Positions 58,949 to 64,000 of a stretch of 64,000 nucleotides of DNA are shown here, piece by piece. Positions within the stretch are counted from its first letter, which is position 1. Every line of letters begins with the position of its first letter. The translations under genes and the position numbers were made by a program. The notes under the pieces are model-generated. The model was not told the DNA's origin. It saw nothing but the letters and a program-made list of their open reading frames with translations, and did no database searches. The stretch comes from Edwardsiella tarda ATCC 15947 = NBRC 105688 (GTDB lineage Bacteria; Pseudomonadota; Gammaproteobacteria; Enterobacterales; Enterobacteriaceae). The stretch is taken from assembly GCF_003113495.2 (NCBI RefSeq), contig NZ_CP084506.1:372001-436000 (forward strand). The letters run 5' to 3'.

Positions 58949-59380
58949 ATGGCAAACCGAGAGCTGCTAGAAGAACAGCGTGAAGAAACCCGCATGATTA
59001 TCGAAGAGTTGCTGGATGACGGCAGCGATCCGGATGCGCTGTACACCATCGAGCACCACCTGTCGGCGGAGCGCTTTGAGACGTTAGAGCAGGCCGCCGT
59101 CGAGGCGTTCAAGCTGGGCTACGAAGTGACCGACGCCGAAGAGCTGGAGGTCGAAGAGGGCGTCCTGCTGATGTGCTGTGATGTGATCAGCGAGGTGGGC
59201 TTAAATGCCGACACCATCGACGCACAGGTCGAGCAGTTGATGACCCTGGCGGAGAAGCATGGCGTCAGCTACGACGGCTGGGGAACCTACTTTGAGGATC
59301 CGGACGGCGAAGAGGGCGACGACGAGGGGGAGTATGACGAGGATGACGTCGACGAAGATGACGACGGCCGTCGCCACTAA
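58949..59380 (+). CDS. rraB: Regulator of ribonuclease activity B
   Basis: Acidic protein of 143 residues (E. coli 138) that binds RNase E and changes its activity. The start [37 protein letters not shown] closely resembles E. coli; [31 protein letters not shown] is also conserved. The C-terminus is a highly acidic tail ([18 protein letters not shown]). I chose ATG 58949 because gagga lies about 9 nt upstream and it gives the E. coli N-terminus; an in-frame ATG at 58934 adds five residues. Confidence 0.95.
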   Translation: MANRELLEEQREETRMIIEELLDDGSDPDALYTIEHHLSAERFETLEQAAVEAFKLGYEVTDAEELEVEEGVLLMCCDVISEVGLNADTIDAQVEQLMTLAEKHGVSYDGWGTYFEDPDGEEGDDEGEYDEDDVDEDDDGRRH

Positions 59381-59413
59381 TCACCGCTGATAACGCGCGT
59401 CGAGCGCGTCTCC

Positions 59414-59438
59414 GGGAGCCGAGCGGCTCCCTTTTTTT
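59414..59438 (+). terminator. Terminator after rraB
   Basis: A perfect 7-bp stem (59414-59420 with 59425-59431) with GAGC loop and a seven-base T-run. It also separates rraB from the convergent yjgM-like gene. Confidence 0.92.
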
Positions 59439-59456
59439 GTCTATGGGCCACGCCGA

Positions 59457-59960
59457 TCAGAGCGCGCGCAGCATGCGTACCTCGCAGTCGACGTGGCGGG
59501 TGGCGCCCAGCGCCTGGTCGATGCGCGAAAATCCCAGATGTTGGTACAGGGCGATGGCGTCGAGCAGGGTGGCGGTGGTTTCCAGATAGCAGTGGGTGAA
59601 CCCCTGGCCCCGGGCGAAATCCAGCGCCTGCAACGCCAAACGCTTTGCGATCCCGCGGCCACGCAGCGCCGGTAAGAAATACATCTTTTGTAGCTCACAC
59701 AGGTGCGCCGCGGCCCCTTCCAGCGGGGCGATACCGCCGCCGCCCGCCACCTCGCCGTTGAGCTCGACCACCCAGTAGGCGCTGCGCGCCGCCGCGTAAC
59801 TCTGCGCCAGACGATCCAGATTGGGATCGGAGACGGTGAACCCCTTGTCGGCGCTGAGGCCACACTCGGCGGAGACGCGGCGGATCACGGCGGCGATCGC
59901 GGCGTTGTCGGCGGGGGTCAGCGGGCGGATGAGAATATCGGCGGTGTGTGGCTCGGTCAT
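59457..59960 (-). CDS. yjgM: GNAT-family N-acetyltransferase (YjgM-like)
   Basis: Acetyltransferase of 167 residues from the chosen ATG, the length of E. coli YjgM. The acetyl-CoA loop is visible in [25 protein letters not shown] near residue 85, and [24 protein letters not shown] follows near residue 115. [17 protein letters not shown] near residue 34 is conserved with YjgM. ATGs at 59960 and 59972 both fit; the inner one aligns better. Its substrate is unknown; the neighbourhood argI-rraB-yjgM matches E. coli. Confidence 0.9.
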   Translation of the reverse strand: MTEPHTADILIRPLTPADNAAIAAVIRRVSAECGLSADKGFTVSDPNLDRLAQSYAAARSAYWVVELNGEVAGGGGIAPLEGAAAHLCELQKMYFLPALRGRGIAKRLALQALDFARGQGFTHCYLETTATLLDAIALYQHLGFSRIDQALGATRHVDCEVRMLRAL

Positions 59961-60055
59961 GGGACGGTCCATGTGCAAGTGGGCGGATAAGGGAACCCTT
60001 TAAATAGCACCCTAACCCGCCTGAATGCAAGTGCCGTCAGGGCGACGGCACGGCG

Positions 60056-61372
60056 TTAGAACTCCACATCCTCCAGACTGAAGGTCTCCGTCTGATCGTT
60101 ATAGGAGAAGATCTCGGCGTAGCGTCCCCAGTTGATCACGCTATCCAGCGTCTCACGCGCGGCCTGATCGGAGAGGGCATCCTCCAACTCCTGCTCGAAG
60201 CGTACCCGCGGCGCGCGATGGCCCGGGCGCTCGTCGAGCACGCTCTTGATCAACATCGCCAGGGGGACATGACGTAGCAGGTGTTCGGCGAATAACGCCT
60301 TGCGCGGCTGGGTATCCATGGCGGCAAACTGCTCCCCGGCCGGGGTGAGGATGATGTCGCCCTGCTGCACGCTGGCAAAGTCCAGGTGTTGCAGCACCTC
60401 GGCGACGGGAAACAGCCGGTCGACCTCCATGTGGAGCGCCAGCGCCAGATCCGGCATATCGGCCCGCCCGTGATAGGGGGCGGCGGAGAGGCTCTCCAAC
60501 AGCCCGGCGATCAGGTTGGTGGAGACGTGTGGCAGCCAGGAGCCGAGGCGCAGCTCGTTGCGCAGGGTGTTGTCGCTATTGCGTGCCGTCATCTGGGCGT
60601 AGACCTCATCCACCAGATGGCGGAAGGCGGGATCGAGGCGGTTGCGCGGGTGGCGGAAGGGGACGGCGATCTCGGCGATGATCTTCCCGGGGTGCGAGGA
60701 GAGCAGCAGGATGCGATCGCACATGAACACCGCCTCCTCGATGTTATGGGTGACGATCAGCATCGACTTGATGGGCAGCTTGCCCTCACTCCACAGATCG
60801 AGCAGATCGGTACGCAGGGTCTCGGCGGTTAACACATCGAGCGCCGAGAACGGCTCGTCCATCAACAGCAGGGTGGGATCGACCACCAAGGCGCGGGCAA
60901 AGCCGACGCGTTGCCGCATGCCGCCGGAGAGTTCGCGCGGGTAGGCGTTCTCGAAACCATCCAGGCCGATCAGATCGATGGCTGCCAGCGCGCGCGGACG
61001 GCGCTCGGCGGCGGGCATCCCCTGTGCCTCCAGCCCCGCCTCCACGTTCTGTAGCACCGTCAGCCAGGGAAAGAGGGCGAAAGTCTGGAATACCATCGCC
61101 ACCCCGTCGGCCGGGCCTTGGAGCGGGGCGCCGAGATACTCGACCTCGCCGGAGCTGGGGGCGATCAGGCCGGAGATGATGCGCAGCAGGGTGGACTTGC
61201 CGGAGCCGGAGCGGCCGAGTAGGGCGACGATCTCGCCCGTCTGCAGGGTTAGGTTCACCCCTTGGAGGATGGTCTGTCGGCCATGCGCCTGCTCGTAGCC
61301 ATGATCGACGGCGCGCACGGCCAAGATCGGCGGCGGGGCTACGGGCGGGAGCGAAGGGCGAGCGTCGGTCAT
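60056..61372 (-). CDS. ABC transporter ATPase, NitT/TauT type, with C-terminal AAA-associated domain
   Basis: ATPase of 438 residues. The ABC domain has Walker A LLGRSGSGKSTLLRI near residue 51, signature ELSGGMRQRVGFARAL near residue 148 and Walker B TLLLMDEPFSALD near residue 169. After about residue 275 an extra domain follows (EVDRLFPVAEVLQHLDFASVQQGDIILTPAGEQFAAMD), the AAA-associated C-terminal domain (PF09821) found on some nitrate/sulfonate/taurine-type importers. It lies 21 nt after the permease gene in the same operon. No binding protein gene is visible, so the substrate is unknown. E. coli has no counterpart at this place. Confidence 0.88.
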   Translation of the reverse strand: MTDARPSLPPVAPPPILAVRAVDHGYEQAHGRQTILQGVNLTLQTGEIVALLGRSGSGKSTLLRIISGLIAPSSGEVEYLGAPLQGPADGVAMVFQTFALFPWLTVLQNVEAGLEAQGMPAAERRPRALAAIDLIGLDGFENAYPRELSGGMRQRVGFARALVVDPTLLLMDEPFSALDVLTAETLRTDLLDLWSEGKLPIKSMLIVTHNIEEAVFMCDRILLLSSHPGKIIAEIAVPFRHPRNRLDPAFRHLVDEVYAQMTARNSDNTLRNELRLGSWLPHVSTNLIAGLLESLSAAPYHGRADMPDLALALHMEVDRLFPVAEVLQHLDFASVQQGDIILTPAGEQFAAMDTQPRKALFAEHLLRHVPLAMLIKSVLDERPGHRAPRVRFEQELEDALSDQAARETLDSVINWGRYAEIFSYNDQTETFSLEDVEF

Positions 61373-61393
61373 GATGATCCTCCTCGAATGGGG

Positions 61394-63130
61394 TTAGTGG
61401 GCGCGAAAGCGTGTCTCGGCGTAGGCGTACAGCGGGCGCCACAGCAGGCGGTTAAACAGGGTGACGAACAGCGCCATCATGGCGATCCCCAGGATGATAT
61501 GGGGAAAGTTGCCGCTGGCGGTGTTCTCGGCGATGTAGGCCCCCAGACCATGGGCGATCAGCCGGGCGTCGCCCCATTGCACATACTCCGCCACGATGCT
61601 GGCGTTCCAGGCGCCCCCGGCGGCGGTGATCGCCCCGGTGACATAGTAGGGGAAGACGGCGGGCAGCATGATCTGGCGCCACCACTGCCAGCCGTGAATA
61701 TGGAAATTGGCGGCGGCCTCGCGGTAGTCATTGGGGAAACTCATGGTGCCCGCCACCACGTTGAACAGGATGTACCACTGGGTGCCCAGCACGATCAACG
61801 GCGATAACCAGATGTCGGGGTCGAGGCGGAAATGGACGATGACGATGACGAACACCGGGAATAGCAGGTTGGCCGGGAAGGCGGCCAGGAACTGGGCCAG
61901 CGGCTGGATCTTCGCGGCCAGCGCCGGACGCAGGCCGATCAGTACCCCGAGCGGCACCCAGATCAACGAGGAGATCAGGATCAGCAGGCTGACGCGCAGT
62001 AGGGTGATCAGGCCCAGCAGGAACACATGGCCCACCTCGTGCAGCGAGACACCGCTCTGCACATACGCCCCGACACGCACGCTAAGATAGAGGGTCAGCA
62101 GCAGGATCGCGCCCCCCCATAGGCGGTCAATCGTCGGCCCGATGCGGCTCGGCGTGACCGCCCTCTGCGTCGGGCGGCGGCGTGGGCAGCGTAGCGGCAG
62201 GCGTGCCAGCCAGCCCAGCAGCTGGCCCAAGGGGGCGAACAGGCGATGGAACAGGTGAGTGCGGCGCAGCAGGTTAAACAGCCAGGAGGTGGGGGGCGTG
62301 GCCGAGCGGGTGGTCTCCATGCGGAACTTATCCGCCCAGGCGACCAGCGGGCGAAACAGCAGCTGATCATAGGCCAGGATCACCGCCACCATGGTCAGCA
62401 GTACCCAGCCGATGGCGTGCAGATCGCGCTGTAGGATCGCCTCGGCCAGATAGGCGCCGATGCCTGGCAGGACGAAGTGGGTATGGCCGACGGTAATCGC
62501 CTCCGAGGCGACGATAAAGAACCAGCCGCCGGACATCGACATTATCATGTTCCAGATAAGCCCAGGCATGGCGAAGGGCGCATCCAGCTTCCAGAAGCGT
62601 TGCCAGCCGGTGAAGTGCAGGCCGCGCGCCACCTCGTCGAGATCAGACGGCACGGTACGCAGGGACTGGTAGAAGCTGAAGGTCATGTTCCACGCCTGGC
62701 TGGTGAAGATGGCGAAGATGGCCGCCAACTCGACCCCGAGCACCTGCCCCGGAAACAGGGCGACGAAGAAGGTGACGGTGAAGGAGATGTAGCCGAGCAC
62801 CGGCACCGATTGCAGGATGTCCAGCATCGGCACCAGTACCTTGGCCGCGCGTCGACTCTTGGCCGCCAGGGTGCCGTAGATCAGGGTGAACAGCAGCGAG
62901 GCCAGCATGGCGACCAACATGCGCAGGGTGGTGCGCAGGGCATACTCCGGCAGGGCGGCGGGAGCCAGAGAGATACTCTGTTTCTCCAGGCTGGCCAGGG
63001 GTTGCAACGTCTGGTGGAAGCCGATGGCCATCATGGCGATCAGGCTGATGATCAGCGGAAAGGCGACGACATCCCAACGGTTAGGATGCAGACTCAAGGG
63101 TTCGCGGGATTCGGATCGGCGGCTATCCAT
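61394..63130 (-). CDS. ABC transporter permease, two fused transmembrane domains
   Basis: Inner-membrane permease of 578 residues with two BPD_transp_1 domains in one chain (about residues 75-270 and 360-570). The N-terminal half has PMLDILQSVPVLGYISFTVTFFVALFPG, and the C-terminal half has QFLAAFPANLLFPVFVIVIVHF and EYVQWGDARLIAHGLGAYIAE. Each half ends in an EAA-like loop (REAAANFHIHGWQWW in the second). The ATG at 63130 has a gaggag site; a longer in-frame start lacks family support. It is paired with the ATPase downstream. Substrate could be a nitrate-, sulfonate- or cyanate-like anion, but nothing here identifies it. Confidence 0.85.
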   Translation of the reverse strand: MDSRRSESREPLSLHPNRWDVVAFPLIISLIAMMAIGFHQTLQPLASLEKQSISLAPAALPEYALRTTLRMLVAMLASLLFTLIYGTLAAKSRRAAKVLVPMLDILQSVPVLGYISFTVTFFVALFPGQVLGVELAAIFAIFTSQAWNMTFSFYQSLRTVPSDLDEVARGLHFTGWQRFWKLDAPFAMPGLIWNMIMSMSGGWFFIVASEAITVGHTHFVLPGIGAYLAEAILQRDLHAIGWVLLTMVAVILAYDQLLFRPLVAWADKFRMETTRSATPPTSWLFNLLRRTHLFHRLFAPLGQLLGWLARLPLRCPRRRPTQRAVTPSRIGPTIDRLWGGAILLLTLYLSVRVGAYVQSGVSLHEVGHVFLLGLITLLRVSLLILISSLIWVPLGVLIGLRPALAAKIQPLAQFLAAFPANLLFPVFVIVIVHFRLDPDIWLSPLIVLGTQWYILFNVVAGTMSFPNDYREAAANFHIHGWQWWRQIMLPAVFPYYVTGAITAAGGAWNASIVAEYVQWGDARLIAHGLGAYIAENTASGNFPHIILGIAMMALFVTLFNRLLWRPLYAYAETRFRAH

Positions 63131-63310
63131 CGGGCTCCTCGCATCAGGCGGCGCCGTGTGCGGCGTGGCCACGCGGGGGAGAGGCCGAGCATGACCTGTC
63201 TCTTCTCCGCAGAAAGTGAATGATGACGCTGCTGCTGAGTATAGCCGCACGGGCGCGGCAGGCCGAGCGATGGCGCAGAAAGGTTAGGCGTTAAGCGTAC
63301 AGGAAACAAA

Positions 63311-63332
63311 ACGGGGGCCGTCAGGCCCCCGT
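63311..63332 (-). terminator. Terminator after valS
   Basis: A perfect 9-bp stem (63311-63319 with 63324-63332) and GTCA loop; on the minus strand a T-rich tail (tttgtttcc) follows. It lies 21 nt past the valS stop. Confidence 0.85.
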
Positions 63333-63353
63333 GTCTTTAGCGTGTGCGACGGC

Positions 63354-64000
63354 TTACAGCGCGGCGATCACCGCCTGCTGTTCGATCAGCTTGGCTTTCG
63401 CCTCGGCATAACCGGTCAGCTTCTCGCGCTCTTTGGCGACCACCGTCTCCGGTGCGCGCGCCACGAAGCCTTCGTTGGACAGCTTGGCTTCGATGCGGGC
63501 GATCTCGCCGTCGATCTTGGCCACTTCCTTGCCCAGACGATCCAGCTCGGCGGCCTTGTCGACCAGACCGGCCATCGGGATCAACAGCTCGGCGCCATCG
63601 ACCAGCTTGGTGACGGAGACCGGTCCCTTGTCACCGGCTGGCAGCAGGGTGATGCTCTGTAGACGAGCCAGCGACTGGATGAAGCTGCTGTTCTGCTCCA
63701 CGCGACGCTGCGCGTTGTCATCGGTGTCACGCAGCAGCAGTTCTAACGGCTTGCTCGGGGCGATGTTCATCTCGGCGCGGATGTTACGTACCGCGATGAT
63801 GGTCTGCTTGATCCACTCCAGATCGGCCAGCGCCTGGGCGTCGTCCTGTGCCGCGTCATACTGCGGATAGGGCTGCAGCATGATGGTGTCGGCATCGATG
63901 CCGGCCAGCAGCTTGACGCGCTGCCAGATGGTCTCGGTGATGAACGGGATGATCGGGTGTGCCAGACGCAGCAGCCCTTCCAGCACGGTCACTAGGGTGT
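63354..64000 (-). CDS. valS: Valyl-tRNA synthetase (C-terminal part)
   Basis: The last 215 or so residues of valyl-tRNA synthetase, running off the right edge. The tail matches E. coli Val[47 protein letters not shown], and the coiled coil [40 protein letters not shown], ending [12 protein letters not shown]. The C-terminal coiled coil helps bind tRNA(Val). The full protein is about 950 residues in E. coli. Context argI-rraB-yjgM-valS agrees with E. coli, with the ABC transporter inserted. Confidence 0.96.
   Translation of the reverse strand, partial: TLVTVLEGLLRLAHPIIPFITETIWQRVKLLAGIDADTIMLQPYPQYDAAQDDAQALADLEWIKQTIIAVRNIRAEMNIAPSKPLELLLRDTDDNAQRRVEQNSSFIQSLARLQSITLLPAGDKGPVSVTKLVDGAELLIPMAGLVDKAAELDRLGKEVAKIDGEIARIEAKLSNEGFVARAPETVVAKEREKLTGYAEAKAKLIEQQAVIAAL

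Overview
The window is a gene-dense, GC-rich chromosomal segment of a gamma-proteobacterium of the order Enterobacterales. Nearly every protein can be matched from memory to an Escherichia coli orthologue of the same length. The mixture of gene blocks (fis to mreBCD to tldD, pyrBI, glp, argI to valS, plus a DUF211 cassette and CidA/LrgA-type genes) suggests an Edwardsiella-like (Hafniaceae) genome. That genus call is inference, not a search result. I see no insertion sequence, prophage, CRISPR array, rRNA or tRNA.

Layout. 1-5.96 kb: purine salvage (C-terminal part of xdhD, then xanQ, guaD, ghxQ). 6.1-10.1 kb: a CPA1 Na+/H+ antiporter and a LysR regulator (cidR-like) divergent from a cidA/lrgA-lrgB pair. 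10.1-12.3 kb: small accessory genes, namely an uncharacterised 113-aa protein, a secreted 136-aa unknown, and a DUF211 protein coupled to a small VIT/CCC1-like membrane protein. 12.3-22.2 kb, minus strand: dusB-fis, prmA, yhdT-panF, aroQ, accB-accC, msrP-msrQ, acuI. 22.5-36.0 kb, plus strand: csrD, mreBCD, maf, rng, yhdP, a nitrilase-family amidase, tldD. 36.0-40.3 kb: aaeR divergent from aaeXAB, with aaeB frameshifted. 40.4-42.6 kb: pyrL-pyrB-pyrI with its attenuator, then ridA. 42.7-57.1 kb: a Kch-type K+ channel, aldB, selA-selB, yibF, glpT-glpQ and the divergent glpABC. 57.2-64 kb: tabA, argI with two ARG boxes, rraB, yjgM, an orphan NitT/TauT-type ABC transporter, and the 3' end of valS.

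How it works together. The first block imports xanthine and guanine/hypoxanthine and deaminates guanine to xanthine. The 12-36 kb block is housekeeping: nucleoid control (Fis), fatty-acid initiation (AccBC), chorismate synthesis (AroQ), cell shape (MreBCD), RNA turnover (RNase G, CsrD, later RraB) and envelope lipid transport (YhdP). pyrBI carries both E. coli-type UTP controls (reiterative start and attenuator), and argI carries tandem ArgR boxes. The glp locus imports glycerophosphodiesters and glycerol-3-phosphate and oxidises the latter anaerobically.

Most interesting points: a SelB whose GTPase G4 motif reads TKAT where TKAD is expected; a DUF211/VIT-like pair resembling archaeal genes; a 132-nt interrupted inverted repeat in the xanQ leader; a 25-codon reading frame with a good ribosome site just before csrD; a one-base frameshift in aaeB; and an ABC transporter with a double-domain permease and no visible binding protein.
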